Origin: Paraburkholderia bryophila
GTDB taxonomy: Bacteria > Pseudomonadota > Gammaproteobacteria > Burkholderiales > Burkholderiaceae
Assembly (NCBI RefSeq): GCF_003269035.1
Contig: NZ_QLTK01000010.1
Coordinates: 1-64,000 of the forward strand
Direction: 5' to 3'
DNA: 64,000 nt
Under the pieces are notes generated by a model that made no database searches, was not told the DNA's origin, and saw only the letters and a list, made by a program, of their open reading frames with translations. Positions 51,163 to 61,525 of this stretch are shown here, in pieces. The position numbers and the translations under genes were made by a program. Each line of letters begins with the position of its first letter. Position 1 is the first letter of the stretch.

Positions 51163-54100
51163 TCAGCGCAACAGCTTGATTCGCTCCTGAAGAGCCAATG
51201 CGGTCGGAGTGTTTTTCGCTACCAGCGCCGCAGCAATTTCCACAAGTGCCTGTCGAGCCTCGTGGTCCTTGACCAAGGCCTGCGCGTTCTGATTCAGTAA
51301 TGTATTGAGAAGCTCGATGATGGCCTCGCCCGCATTGTCTCGATGCCAGCGGCCGGACGGATTTTGGGCCTTGAGCAGCGCAGCAATCCACCTTAATCCA
51401 TCGAGTCGAAGCGGTGCACCAAAATCCGCCGCGAGAAAGTAGCAAAAGCGTGTGACGCAATCTTCGTCGCACCCCATGTGAAGCTGCGCCCAACGCTCGT
51501 AGGCGTCGCGCATCCGCAAGAGCACGCCGGCCCCCAGTCGCTGAAGCGTGTCCGCGTGACCGAATCCGAGCAAATCGCAAATGAGTCGCTCGCCATAGAA
51601 CCAGAAGCGCCCCTTGCCCCAATTCGCCGCGAGTCCATACTCGACCATCGCTCGCCAAACGCCCTCGAATGCCTCTGGATCGTCTCCTTTCGATAAACGA
51701 AGGAAGAAGCCATCGATGAAATGATGAAGTGCATAGTGCGCTTCGGGTCCGCACGCCAGCACGGATTCCCAGAGTGTCTGGGCTCCAGGTTCGTACGTCG
51801 CGATCGAGAGTTCGCCGAGCTTCAGGAGCACGTCGTAGCCGAAGTGGCTCGGAAGGTCGTACTCGCCATCATCGTCCCTAGCTCGCTGCTTCTCGTGCTC
51901 CGCTTCATAGGCCCAAAGGCGCGCAACGAGCCTGGCGTCTACATCCCTATCGCCTGTACCAGCCCCGCTGACGAGCCAGTGAAATAGAACTCCGAGAAAA
52001 TGCCAGTCCAGCCCCATTCTAGGTTGACGTTCAGGTTTCCCCTGCCACCGATTTTCGCCTGACGTATAAGCACGCATCCGTCGGTTGAAGTCCAGTCGCT
52101 CGCAGCCGTCGACAACGCGCGTGAATCGGAGGCCGTCGGCGCTGGCATCCTTTCCTCGCAGCGGCATGCGTCTCAGTCGTGCAAGCCACACTCCCCACAC
52201 CTGGTGAGCGTTATCATCGTCTCCATGGTGGGGCGACAGCATGACCAACCCAGACCAAAGCACGCCTGCTTGCAGAAGCCTCCACCACGTAGGGCCAAGC
52301 CGATCGCGGTATGTGTACGCGATGTCGACAATCGTGGCCGCAGCTCCGGAATTGCCGCTCGTGAGAATCCGAAGCACCGCCCCTTCCCATTCCGCCGACC
52401 GGTCGTCGTTCTTCATCCAGAGATGCATGGCGGCGTAGGCCGCGAACTTCAGTTCGTCGAGGTGATATCCCATCCGGCTATTACGGATAGCTTCTGCCGT
52501 GGACGCTATCGCAGCAACGGTTGCCTGAACGATTAAGCCGGCATGCTCGTTAGCCTCCGGCGACTTCGCCAGCCAACTGTCACCTGAGACGATGAGGGCC
52601 GTAGCGAGCGCAAGTTCACATTTGGCTCTGGCGGTTACGTCGCCCGTAACATCACTCTGGCACTCCCGCAGAAGCGTGTACAAGCCCGCGGCTTCGTCAT
52701 CGCCGACCGCTCCCTGCGCGCGCAGGAGCTTCTCGCATTGTTTCAGCAGCAGCAGGTATTGCAGTGGCTTTGCATTTTCGTCCTGCCATGACTCGACTTC
52801 GAGGCGGAGATCGTCGGGACATGAAAAAACCAGAACCTCAGTGCCCGTCTCGGGATCAAGCGTTGACCGGTAGTTTTCACGATCGAGCATCGCGAAGATC
52901 AGTCTGAATTCCAGAGACTCCTTGGGACCATCAGGAATCGACCAGGTCGGAATCAGCGCCTGAAGTCGCGCCGCCACTGCAGCTTCGGTTTTCAGGAGGC
53001 CAACGACGACGTCCATTAGCGTCTTCTGTCGGTGAGGTGCCAGCGCCCAGCTACGCGCGAACTCGAACAGGACGTCAACGGTCTGGGGGCCGTTCCACGC
53101 CATGAATTTTGACTCAACGTGTTCGACGCGGGCACTGTCCCAATAAAATGCACACGGGTCTGTCAGCAGCGGCAAAAGAACCCCAGTGAGCAATGATGGA
53201 CAGTGTTTTCCAACATTGACAAGCAGGCCGATAAGCGCTGCTGATGTGCCGTCCGAAAGTATCCACTCGATATACGGCGTCACATCCGCGCCGGCGTCGA
53301 GTTGAAGCGCAAGCCAGCGCTCGAGCGCATCCAGCGCGCAGAACAGATTGCCGTTGCGGAGCGAATGGGTCTGGGTCCAGTCGAAGACGCTCCATCCACC
53401 ATCGAAGGTCTTCTCCTTACCGTCCGCTACCTGTAGCGTCAGGCCTGGTGGAGATCCCTCACGCCCCCTCATCACTTCGGCGACCCATCGTTCGGTGCAG
53501 AAATTGACCAGTGCGACTAGTGCCTTGAGTGCTACATCAGGTGCACTCTGCAGAAACGAAAAGAACGGGCTCTTCCAGAACGCTGTCGGGTAGCCATCCC
53601 GCGCGTAGTCGAGGCCCAACTCGATTTCGTGCCGGCTCGAACCGTACTCTCGCTCGGGCTGGTCTTCGATAATGAGAGCGAGTAACACCTCGGCCGCGAT
53701 GTCCGGACGCGCACGCATCAGCGGTTGCATGGCATTGCCCTTGAGGCACGCCTCCCGGAAGTCCCTGTCTATCCGCCGTCGTGCGCCCAGGGGCCAGGGA
53801 GGTAGCTTCTCGCGGCTTGGGCCAAAGACAGGCGACATTCGGCGCTTCGCCTCATGCTTTTCCCGGTACGCCGCATCAGTCCGAATCCGTTCCGCGCGCT
53901 GCTTGGCTTGTTGACGAACAACGTCAGCAATCCGCGCGCTGACCTCGTTGGAGATTTCTCGCCGGCCCGCGAGCTCGAGAGCCCAGGCGCCTACGTCCTC
54001 TGGCATGTCCGCAGCCCCGGCGAGCGCGGCCGTAATGAGAAGTGGCTCTCGGTCGACATAGATAACACCATGCCCCTTCTCGACCTGAACCGTCCGCGCC

Positions 54101-56409
54101 ATGGCCAAAGCCATTTCAGTAAGCTCGCGCCGAAACGGCATCAGCGTTCCGTTTGACAGCTGACGCGGAGTTTCAGTTAGCCAGGTCTGAATAATCCTGA
54201 CGATCACGGACGATACGGCTCCCCTCAGTTTTTCCCGTTGCGCTATGAGGAATCGAAGCACTGGCGGCCAGCGGCCGATGATAATCGAGCGAAGCTGCGC
54301 CTCCATATACAGGCCAAGCGACGAGTTGTTGCCTGGCACGCCTCCCGTCGGCACGGTTCCGATGTGGTGGAACCGGATGAGCAGTCTGGTGAGGTGCTCG
54401 GCGTTGTTCGAAAGCAGCAAATCTACGCGCTCTGACAGAAACATCTCGGCTTCAGGGTCGAGACAAAGAGCGTCAAGAAGAATGTCTCCCGCGGGACGAA
54501 GCTCAGTCGCCTGAGCAGAAGCGAATGCGGCGTCCCAAGCCGTTCCAGTCTCCGCAGGCTGCCGCAGCAGAAACTGGCCCAGCATCCGAAGCGAGTTGGT
54601 CCAGAGAGGGTTCACCGCGAGCGCCGCCCACTCAGCCACATCAGTCGATATCTGCTTGAGGAACTGGAAGCGAGCCCAATCGGCGGCGAGGTCGTGCTCG
54701 AACTCAATACGGTTAGTTCGGCGGTTCAGGTGAAGCGGCAGTTCAGCAGGGCTCTGCGTGAACGTCGCAGCGTCGGCCTGCTCGAGGTCGCTAAGCGGGA
54801 AGCTCCTCTCGAAGGACGCTTCACGCTTCGCGAGGCGCATGACGAGTGCCTGAACGTCTGGGCGGTTTCCGGTCCAGTAATCCCACAGACGATCAGAAAT
54901 GGCGGTATGTGACGCAAGGCCACTTGCACTTGAACCAAGCGCAGAGCCGGCCTGGACCACCCAGCCCAAGGTCCTGAGGTTGGTGAGCGCTGAAACGGTA
55001 TCGTCGTGGGCGGTCAACCAGCTAAGGGAGGGCGACGCCCACAGTGCTAGCATTACATCCAGGTTCGTGATGAGCTCAAGTTCGACCAGCGCGGCGCGGC
55101 GACCGCCGAGCATGTCCCCGGCACCTTCGACCCAGTTCTGGGTCTGAGTGATGACGACAATACGCCATGCGCCGCCAGCCTGTTCCGCCGGCGCGAGAAT
55201 AGCCTGGAAGAACCGCCGGATGATGCCGAGCTCTGCGGGGTCGATACGTTCGGCCGAGTCGATGACCAGGACGTTTTTCGGATTGACCGTTGCGTTAAGA
55301 ACCAGCGCCAGTTCATGCCTGAGCGGAAGCATGCCGCGCCGCGTAGCGCTGAGCGCCGTCTCAAGATCGTCTGGACCGAACCAGAGTTGCGTCCATGCCC
55401 CAAACTGCACGTCGAGCACGTTCTTGACGAGCGCTGACTTACCAGAGCCCGACTCACCGAATACCACTGTGACAGCATTCCCGGAAATCTCACTTCCAAG
55501 TTTCGACTTCTCTGCAGTTCGCTGAACGCTATAGCCCGAAGGTAGCTCTGTCTCTATCCGCGCCTTGTAATCAGAAGTGATATTCGAGAGGGTTTCCCAA
55601 TCGCGCTTGTAATCAGGATGGTGGTGAAGGTCGAACTCCATGCGGAGCATCGACCAGAGGTCCTGAAGGCTAATGGTTCCACGGCGGAGGCGCATCTCTG
55701 TTGCAACGTTGACGAGCCACTGCCAGAGTTTTTCTGCTTCCGTCGCGTCTGCACTTGCCAGGAGCTGCCGGCATTGCGCGATTGCCTGATTCCTGGTCTC
55801 CGAGTGCGGGAGTTGCAAGTCGACAGGCAGCACATGAAGGCGCCTGATGAGTTCAATCGTCTCTTCGTCAGATGCCTCCGGGCCATTCTTGTCTGGTTTG
55901 CGAACGCTGTTGAATACTTTGGCCTGCCCGGGATTGCTCCGGATCCGCCCCATCGCGAGCCCGATGTCGGAGCCGGTACATGCATTCTTCACTTCCCGCC
56001 AGTTCGGGTCGAAGACGCGATGCACACCCTGTGTTATGAGTGCCATGCCGTCTGCCGATCGGCTCATCGGACTTTGCGGTGCGCGCCACTGCTCCCACGC
56101 ACGCTTCACGAAGTCTGCGGGCAGCCCCGATGCGTTGACCTGCAGGTTGCCCTTCGCAGAGATGGCAAGCTGCCCGCGCGCTCCTGTGTTATGCAGGATC
56201 GTCAACAAAAGGTCGTCGATTTGCCACCCTAATGCTGAGACCTGCGCTTGAAGCTGTATGCCTGCCCCGCCGATTGCAGGCGCCTGCTCGCCCATCAGCA
56301 TTTTCACCAGAAGCCAGGCGCTAATGAGGTCTTCAAATTCGAATCCGGCGCCACTCGTTGACCGCAGGGTCGCGGGCGCGTGCTTCCTTTTAGCTGGCGT
56401 CTTCGGCAT
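51163..56409 (-). CDS. Avs-like STAND NTPase with N-terminal nuclease-like domain
   Basis: Encodes 1748 aa. Residues ~15-110 look like a PD-(D/E)XK-type effector (FEFEDLISAWLLVKML with E24, IDDLL at 65-66, AISAKG with S84-x-K86). A STAND ATPase follows with Walker A GESGSGKSALVK at 318-325 and Walker B VLVIDSAERI near 380-389. The remaining ~1250 residues are helical repeats, as in the sensor arm of Avs proteins, which bind phage terminase or portal proteins. Similar architecture is known as AVAST (Avs). The Avs assignment, and any effect on phage, is inference from layout and not from sequence similarity scores. It is monocistronic with a 146-nt gap to the EndoU-type gene. Confidence 0.62.
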   Translation of the reverse strand: MPKTPAKRKHAPATLRSTSGAGFEFEDLISAWLLVKMLMGEQAPAIGGAGIQLQAQVSALGWQIDDLLLTILHNTGARGQLAISAKGNLQVNASGLPADFVKRAWEQWRAPQSPMSRSADGMALITQGVHRVFDPNWREVKNACTGSDIGLAMGRIRSNPGQAKVFNSVRKPDKNGPEASDEETIELIRRLHVLPVDLQLPHSETRNQAIAQCRQLLASADATEAEKLWQWLVNVATEMRLRRGTISLQDLWSMLRMEFDLHHHPDYKRDWETLSNITSDYKARIETELPSGYSVQRTAEKSKLGSEISGNAVTVVFGESGSGKSALVKNVLDVQFGAWTQLWFGPDDLETALSATRRGMLPLRHELALVLNATVNPKNVLVIDSAERIDPAELGIIRRFFQAILAPAEQAGGAWRIVVITQTQNWVEGAGDMLGGRRAALVELELITNLDVMLALWASPSLSWLTAHDDTVSALTNLRTLGWVVQAGSALGSSASGLASHTAISDRLWDYWTGNRPDVQALVMRLAKREASFERSFPLSDLEQADAATFTQSPAELPLHLNRRTNRIEFEHDLAADWARFQFLKQISTDVAEWAALAVNPLWTNSLRMLGQFLLRQPAETGTAWDAAFASAQATELRPAGDILLDALCLDPEAEMFLSERVDLLLSNNAEHLTRLLIRFHHIGTVPTGGVPGNNSSLGLYMEAQLRSIIIGRWPPVLRFLIAQREKLRGAVSSVIVRIIQTWLTETPRQLSNGTLMPFRRELTEMALAMARTVQVEKGHGVIYVDREPLLITAALAGAADMPEDVGAWALELAGRREISNEVSARIADVVRQQAKQRAERIRTDAAYREKHEAKRRMSPVFGPSREKLPPWPLGARRRIDRDFREACLKGNAMQPLMRARPDIAAEVLLALIIEDQPEREYGSSRHEIELGLDYARDGYPTAFWKSPFFSFLQSAPDVALKALVALVNFCTERWVAEVMRGREGSPPGLTLQVADGKEKTFDGGWSVFDWTQTHSLRNGNLFCALDALERWLALQLDAGADVTPYIEWILSDGTSAALIGLLVNVGKHCPSLLTGVLLPLLTDPCAFYWDSARVEHVESKFMAWNGPQTVDVLFEFARSWALAPHRQKTLMDVVVGLLKTEAAVAARLQALIPTWSIPDGPKESLEFRLIFAMLDRENYRSTLDPETGTEVLVFSCPDDLRLEVESWQDENAKPLQYLLLLKQCEKLLRAQGAVGDDEAAGLYTLLRECQSDVTGDVTARAKCELALATALIVSGDSWLAKSPEANEHAGLIVQATVAAIASTAEAIRNSRMGYHLDELKFAAYAAMHLWMKNDDRSAEWEGAVLRILTSGNSGAAATIVDIAYTYRDRLGPTWWRLLQAGVLWSGLVMLSPHHGDDDNAHQVWGVWLARLRRMPLRGKDASADGLRFTRVVDGCERLDFNRRMRAYTSGENRWQGKPERQPRMGLDWHFLGVLFHWLVSGAGTGDRDVDARLVARLWAYEAEHEKQRARDDDGEYDLPSHFGYDVLLKLGELSIATYEPGAQTLWESVLACGPEAHYALHHFIDGFFLRLSKGDDPEAFEGVWRAMVEYGLAANWGKGRFWFYGERLICDLLGFGHADTLQRLGAGVLLRMRDAYERWAQLHMGCDEDCVTRFCYFLAADFGAPLRLDGLRWIAALLKAQNPSGRWHRDNAGEAIIELLNTLLNQNAQALVKDHEARQALVEIAAALVAKNTPTALALQERIKLLR

Positions 56410-56554
56410 CGCTTATGTCGGTCCAACAATAGACAAGGAACAAAGACTAGCAGCAATCAGTTCCGCTTACGTGGAAGCAAGGGGGTAGACGCGCCGTAAG
56501 CCGTTCGGCTGATAGCGCGTCATCCTGACTAAACACTGCTTTTTCAACATCCCG

Positions 56555-58633
56555 CTAACGCGGCTCACCGCGTGGAAACATAACATCGATTAGCTCCGAA
56601 GCGTCCATTTTCCGGTTAATTTTAGGACTTGCCCAACGTCTGAATCGTGAAGGAACAGCTTCAGGCGTAGGAATAATATCTCGATAGAAATTTTTCATCC
56701 GTGAATCACATATATTCGCAAGCTGGCCATTACCGATTGCTTCGCAAAGCTCCTTGAATTCCGAGAAAAAAATATTGACCTGCGCTGCAAGCCAATCTCG
56801 TTGATGCTTGATCTTCGTGTAAACCCAGTAACCACTAAACTCGGCATCGTTGAATGGCAGATTTTTGCCACCCTGCAAGATTACATGATTATCAGCAACG
56901 ACACGAATTTGAGCGATTTGAATAATCCTATAGTAATCGTGGAGAACAAGGCGCAACGCGTCGCTATCCATTTTCGTCGGATCTTTCATAATAATTTCCA
57001 CAAGCTCGTCGGAAAACCACGCAAATGAGGTAAGATCTTCGACGTCTGCATGACGAATCTGCTCGATGAGGAATTCGGTGTAGTGTTTTATGTAAATTTC
57101 TAACGCAGCGTGAGCCAAGCGGTCGCGTTCTTCGGGACGAAAATGAATAATATAGTTAAGCGCTGCCTGATTCCCTGAAAATCTAATAAAATGATTTGGC
57201 TTGACACGAACATCCGGATCCGTCACTCCAATAATCGTAATGTCTTGTGCTGCATATGGATTGAGATCAACGTCTGAATACATGGCGACCCGGCTAGGCG
57301 ATACCGCGAGCGCCTTCAGATATGAGCAGCATAATTCGGGATCGTCGCTCGATATTACCCATTGTAAAATAGCTACGTGAAACCGTTTCGCTTCCCAAGT
57401 ATCTAATCCACCGACGCGCAAGAACTTTGATTTCAGAAAGAGGAATGCATACTCGCGAGCCATGCCGGTGCCGTGTATTTTATCGTAGTGCGCTACCGCC
57501 TTGAATCCGTCTATCTGATTCTGCCTGAACGCGGTTAACATCCGAAAGTCATGATCTGCTACTAACTCTGGATAAGCAGGTCCATAGCAATCCAGAAGAA
57601 GTGGAAAAGAATCCTTTATTATAACGACATCATGCAAATAACGCCGAAGCGCTTCAATATCGAATGTACTTGCTTTCGTAGCCCAATTCTCCAGCTCACC
57701 GTTCCACGCAGAGCGTAATTCCAAGTCGCGCGACTCACTTGAGAACTGTGGTCGCTGGAGAAACAGAGAGGGCGTGGCCGAGCGTAACATTGCAAGTGTC
57801 ACGACTGATTCTCCGAGAAGCGAGGTCTTCGTAATATCGTAAGAATCTTGCTTGTCGCCAAAGAAAACTGTCGATTCGGCTATCGGGAATCCGATTGCAT
57901 CTGCATGAGAATAAGGCTTTCCATTATTGCCCGTCGACGGCTGCCCCCAAGTCGGAAACGCCGAGTTGATCTTCCTACCAGTGACCTGGACTCTAACCTT
58001 CATTGCTGTAAAGGGATCATCAAGCAGGGCATAGCCAATCTTTAGTCCGTCGTCAGACTCCTTCTCTACAAGATGGAAAAGAGCTTCATCGATAATCGAC
58101 ACTATTTTGCTGGCTGATACTCCCTTTGGAAAGAGCGTCTTCCACAGATACCCCGATTTGTAGTGGACGTCGGCGGACATGGTAAGTTTCGCAGCATTCG
58201 ACTGGAAAAGTTCCCGCGGAATTTTTAGCAAAATCACCCCATTTTGCAACTCTCGCGCAAAATACCAGAGCGTATCCCTGTCACCTCGGAATATAGTTCC
58301 GTGGACAACCTCCTTCCGGAGATCTTTGAACGACTGCCACCCTTCCGACGTGTGCAGCCCACCTTTGAGAACCTTCCGTACTTCAGTCGGATGCCCTTCC
58401 CGTCGGATAACCTGATCGGCGCGATCTCCATTCAGAATATGTTCGAGTCCAGCCGCGTCTAACGTGTACTCATCGTTAGGACCTAGTCTGTAGTTTCCTT
58501 TCGAATCCGGGAGAATAAGCCTCATCTTGTATACCGGAGCCTGCGGCGGCTGGGGCTTTCTTGGTGAAGACGGTCGCAGGGACGCTTTGACTTCTACGTG
58601 CCTAATTGTTTTTCGGCGAGAGATTTTGGCCAT
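56555..58633 (-). CDS. EndoU-like RNase domain fused to long helical region
   Basis: Encodes 692 aa from the ATG at 58633 (MAKISRRKTI); the open frame extends 52 codons further upstream with no domain there. Residues ~55-230 match bacterial EndoU nucleases: H65 (EHILNGD), H94 (GGLHTSEGW), and K165 with TLFP (GYLWKTLFPKG), then the closing KINSAFPTW. Two His and one Lys are the known catalytic set. The ~460-residue C-terminal part is helical and aromatic-rich with no known domain. Base composition is more AT-rich than neighbours, indicating recent transfer. EndoU is typical of polymorphic toxins and defence effectors, but no immunity gene is obvious beside it. Confidence 0.6.
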   Translation of the reverse strand: MAKISRRKTIRHVEVKASLRPSSPRKPQPPQAPVYKMRLILPDSKGNYRLGPNDEYTLDAAGLEHILNGDRADQVIRREGHPTEVRKVLKGGLHTSEGWQSFKDLRKEVVHGTIFRGDRDTLWYFARELQNGVILLKIPRELFQSNAAKLTMSADVHYKSGYLWKTLFPKGVSASKIVSIIDEALFHLVEKESDDGLKIGYALLDDPFTAMKVRVQVTGRKINSAFPTWGQPSTGNNGKPYSHADAIGFPIAESTVFFGDKQDSYDITKTSLLGESVVTLAMLRSATPSLFLQRPQFSSESRDLELRSAWNGELENWATKASTFDIEALRRYLHDVVIIKDSFPLLLDCYGPAYPELVADHDFRMLTAFRQNQIDGFKAVAHYDKIHGTGMAREYAFLFLKSKFLRVGGLDTWEAKRFHVAILQWVISSDDPELCCSYLKALAVSPSRVAMYSDVDLNPYAAQDITIIGVTDPDVRVKPNHFIRFSGNQAALNYIIHFRPEERDRLAHAALEIYIKHYTEFLIEQIRHADVEDLTSFAWFSDELVEIIMKDPTKMDSDALRLVLHDYYRIIQIAQIRVVADNHVILQGGKNLPFNDAEFSGYWVYTKIKHQRDWLAAQVNIFFSEFKELCEAIGNGQLANICDSRMKNFYRDIIPTPEAVPSRFRRWASPKINRKMDASELIDVMFPRGEPR

Positions 58634-58821
58634 CGATCGTACGTGTTGGTAAACATAGAGCTCCACAGGTGCCTTTGCAAGGTGGCACCCAAGCCTTGGG
58701 CATGACGCCGTTTGACTACCAGCGCGAGCGGTGGGAACACTTATACCTAATCCGTGCGTTTGTATGTAGGCAATGCTTGCGCCCAACACACTCGTTGCCG
58801 GTCTCGAGCACTCACTACGTG

Positions 58822-60039
58822 TCAGACTACATCGAGCGGGCCATTCTTCGCCGGCGCCAGCATCGTTTCGCCCAAGACTATCTCTTCGAAAGGAACATTG
58901 AAGACGTGGTGAGCGAGTCGGGTATGGACCTCCGCCAGAAACGATTCCAGCGTTGCAGGATCGGTGATCTGGTCATTCGGGCCAATACTATGCTTCTGAG
59001 ACACGGCATCGACAATCCGCCCGATCTCCCGCTCCATTCCATCTTTTTGGGCCCTGGCCAGGGCGGCGGCCAGGCGTGCACGCGAATGTGTGACATCGAA
59101 GTCTGGGGTCTCCAGCCACGATTGTGGGATATCAACCTCATCCGCAATGCTATCCGACCAGGTGGCGGGATTCAGCGGGTCAGAGACCAAAGCGATTCTT
59201 ATGTTTGGCGAACCGCCCGATTCGGCCAAGACGAAACGCCAAGAGATTATGTTGTAAAGGGTGAAGTGACCAATGACCCGCCCATTTTCATCGCTGCCAA
59301 CATAGATAAGGTTGAAGAATTCTCCGTAGCGCGTTTTGAGAGTATCAGCGTGAATCAGCGGCCTTGAATCAAGGAGTACCAGAGCGGAATCCGAGGCTGA
59401 TTGTCCTGCCTCGTCGTCGGCAATTTTCGCGACATGTTCGCGCGCGACCATGTACGGTGATGATCTCAGCTCGTCATTGTTCACACGCGTGGCCCACAAT
59501 ACGAGACAGGCCTTGAGAAAGGAAGCACACTCGTATGCCCCGCCGAGAGGCATGGCAAAGTGCACGGTGCCCGGTCTACGCGAAGTGACCGTCGCCGAGG
59601 CTGCCGCGAGTTTCGTGCGCACATTATCTTCTGTGGTGTGCATCTGGGCAGCGATATGCGGAATGCAAGATTCAAGCTCCTCTCGCGATTGCGCGGTGAT
59701 CTTGAGATTGAATTGCCCATTGCCGAGCGGGGTGACGACGAAAGGTTTTCCGACTAACGTCGGTGACCCATCACTGTTGATCCTTATGGTTTCGACACCC
59801 GCCTGGATGTGCCCCAAACCCGGGGCGGACTTACCGGTGCCCGACTCCAGTTGCAGCTGGTTCCGGAGGATGGCGATCTGGTCGCCCACTGCCGAGTCGA
59901 TCGTGCCACCAAATTTCTGGTTGCATGCAGAACAGATAACACGCCTCGTCGTTTTCCTGCCGCCAAGCGCATTTAGCAGAATATGCTCGGGCTTGGTCTG
60001 CACGTTCAGCTCGTTGGGACAAAATATACAAGTGGACAT
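58822..60039 (-). CDS. HNH endonuclease-type protein
   Basis: Encodes 405 aa. The N-terminus reads CIFCPNELNVQTKPEHILLN followed by ALGGRKTTRRVICSACNQKFGG, which is an HNH_5-type zinc-binding motif with the active-site His in EHI and an Asn in the ALGG segment. The ~350 C-terminal residues are of unknown function (beta-rich with a helical end). It ends 188 nt before the EndoU-type start on the same strand. HNH enzymes of this form are frequent in restriction and defence islands; the DNA target is unknown. Confidence 0.72.
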   Translation of the reverse strand: MSTCIFCPNELNVQTKPEHILLNALGGRKTTRRVICSACNQKFGGTIDSAVGDQIAILRNQLQLESGTGKSAPGLGHIQAGVETIRINSDGSPTLVGKPFVVTPLGNGQFNLKITAQSREELESCIPHIAAQMHTTEDNVRTKLAAASATVTSRRPGTVHFAMPLGGAYECASFLKACLVLWATRVNNDELRSSPYMVAREHVAKIADDEAGQSASDSALVLLDSRPLIHADTLKTRYGEFFNLIYVGSDENGRVIGHFTLYNIISWRFVLAESGGSPNIRIALVSDPLNPATWSDSIADEVDIPQSWLETPDFDVTHSRARLAAALARAQKDGMEREIGRIVDAVSQKHSIGPNDQITDPATLESFLAEVHTRLAHHVFNVPFEEIVLGETMLAPAKNGPLDVV

Positions 60040-60530
60040 GAGAAGGAAATTTGATAAAGGCGTGTTGTAGTCGACAATTGTATCCGCCGACTCCTTTCTA
60101 CTGAAGTCGAACCAGACCGGTACCGTGGTAAACGCCGTTCAAGAATCTGAGCGACACAGTCCGCACCAAATGTCATGGACATCGTGTTGCGGCGGTTGGC
60201 CGGGCGTCATCTCGGGTAAGAAGCTCGCCGCGCGATGACGAAGCCCTGCTGACGTGCTATCACCGTCGACTCCAGCGAGGCCCTCGCCTGCCCTGCCGCG
60301 CCTAGCCGTTCTTGCATCAGCTGGCCCATTCACGCAGTAGTAGCACGTCCAGCGTCCACCAGAAACTGATCTGGTGCCTGAAAACCGTCTCTATAAAGGA
60401 ACCACCCTTTCACATTGCGACTTCCTGGAGATCCCATGCACAAACCTGCTCCTGCCGCGTCTACCCGCTGTCCGCACGTCGACATCAAGCTACTTCGCGA
60501 ACTGGACACGACGCTGGTGAACGAGGTCCA
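60040..60530. other. 491-bp gap
   Basis: No supported gene. A 32-codon plus-strand frame at 60436-60534 (beginning MHKPAPAASTRCPHVDIKLL) may be a remnant. The region otherwise shows nothing I can identify. Confidence 0.3.
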
Positions 60531-61525
60531 CTAACGGGTAGTCAGGAAGCCACTGAAGAACGATTGCGCATTTGCGTCTAGCGTCGCAAGATCATAACCA
60601 CCCTCCTGAACGATGACTGACGGCAATCCAATGTTGCCTAGCGCCTCGCCAAGCTTGCCGAATCCTTCCGTTGTCACGGCGACCATTGACTGAGGGTCAT
60701 TTTCGTAGATGTCGAATCCTAGCGCGATGACTAGCGCGTCCGCCTGAAACTGGCTCACGACGCTCAGCGCTTTGTCGAGCTGATCGAAGAAAACTGATTC
60801 GGGTGAGTGATGGGGCATCGGAAAATTCGCGTTGTAGCCATGCCCTTCATTTGCTCCGCGTTCATCGTCAAATCCGGCCACGACCGGGTAGAAGTTCGTC
60901 GGATCGCCGTGGATGGACACGTACAGCACATCGCTGCGGTTGTAAAAGATTTCCTGCACTCCCTGGCCGTGGTGCATGTCGGTGTCGAGGATCGCCACCC
61001 GTGCATATTGCTTGCGCAATATCTCCGCTGCGACCGCTGCATTATTGATGTAGCAAAATCCACCCGCCGCTTCGGCGCGTGCGTGGTGACCAGGAGGACG
61101 TGAGAGCGCATACGTTTCGTGCGCACCTTCGAGAACGGCCTGCGCCGCGGCTGCAGCACATTGCGCAGACCAGTAGGCCGACTCATATGTGTGTGGGCCG
61201 ACAGGACAACTTCCGTCTGCAAGATAGCGACCGGCTTTCCCGAGTATTCCGCGCAACGGATTGCCTTCGCGAATGAACACGTTGGACATGACCTCATCCC
61301 CCAGTCCGCGCCGGCGTCTTTCCAATCTCGGTGCGCCGATTCGAGGAATGCCAGGTAAGCTTCGCCATGAGCGGCGGTCAAAACCGATGTTCCGAAATCG
61401 GCCGGCTCACGGACCTCGAACTGCATCGCGCGGACGGCTTGTAGCAAACGAACGGCACGCTCCGGAATCTCTTGTGGCTCACGCATTTGGCCACGCGAGA
61501 AGTAGGCTCGCGGATGCCCGTTTGA
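60531..61525 (-). pseudogene. histone-deacetylase/acetylpolyamine amidohydrolase gene, frameshifted and 5'-truncated
   Basis: The product would be a class II-type HDAC-like amidohydrolase that removes acetyl groups from acetylpolyamines or related amides. The first part reads HPRAYFSRGQMREPQEIPER and DFGTSVLTAAHGEAYLAFLE. The frame then shifts by one base at a C-run (61298-61302), and the rest continues GDEVMSNVFIREGNPLRG, SRPPGHHARAEAAGGF, LDTDMHHGQGVQ, SIHGDP and EGGYDLAT with the Zn ligands (Asp/His/Asp) and the catalytic Tyr. One missing G on the coding strand would restore it. The extreme N-terminus is lost: it is joined to the patatin gene's 3' part. Confidence 0.75.
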
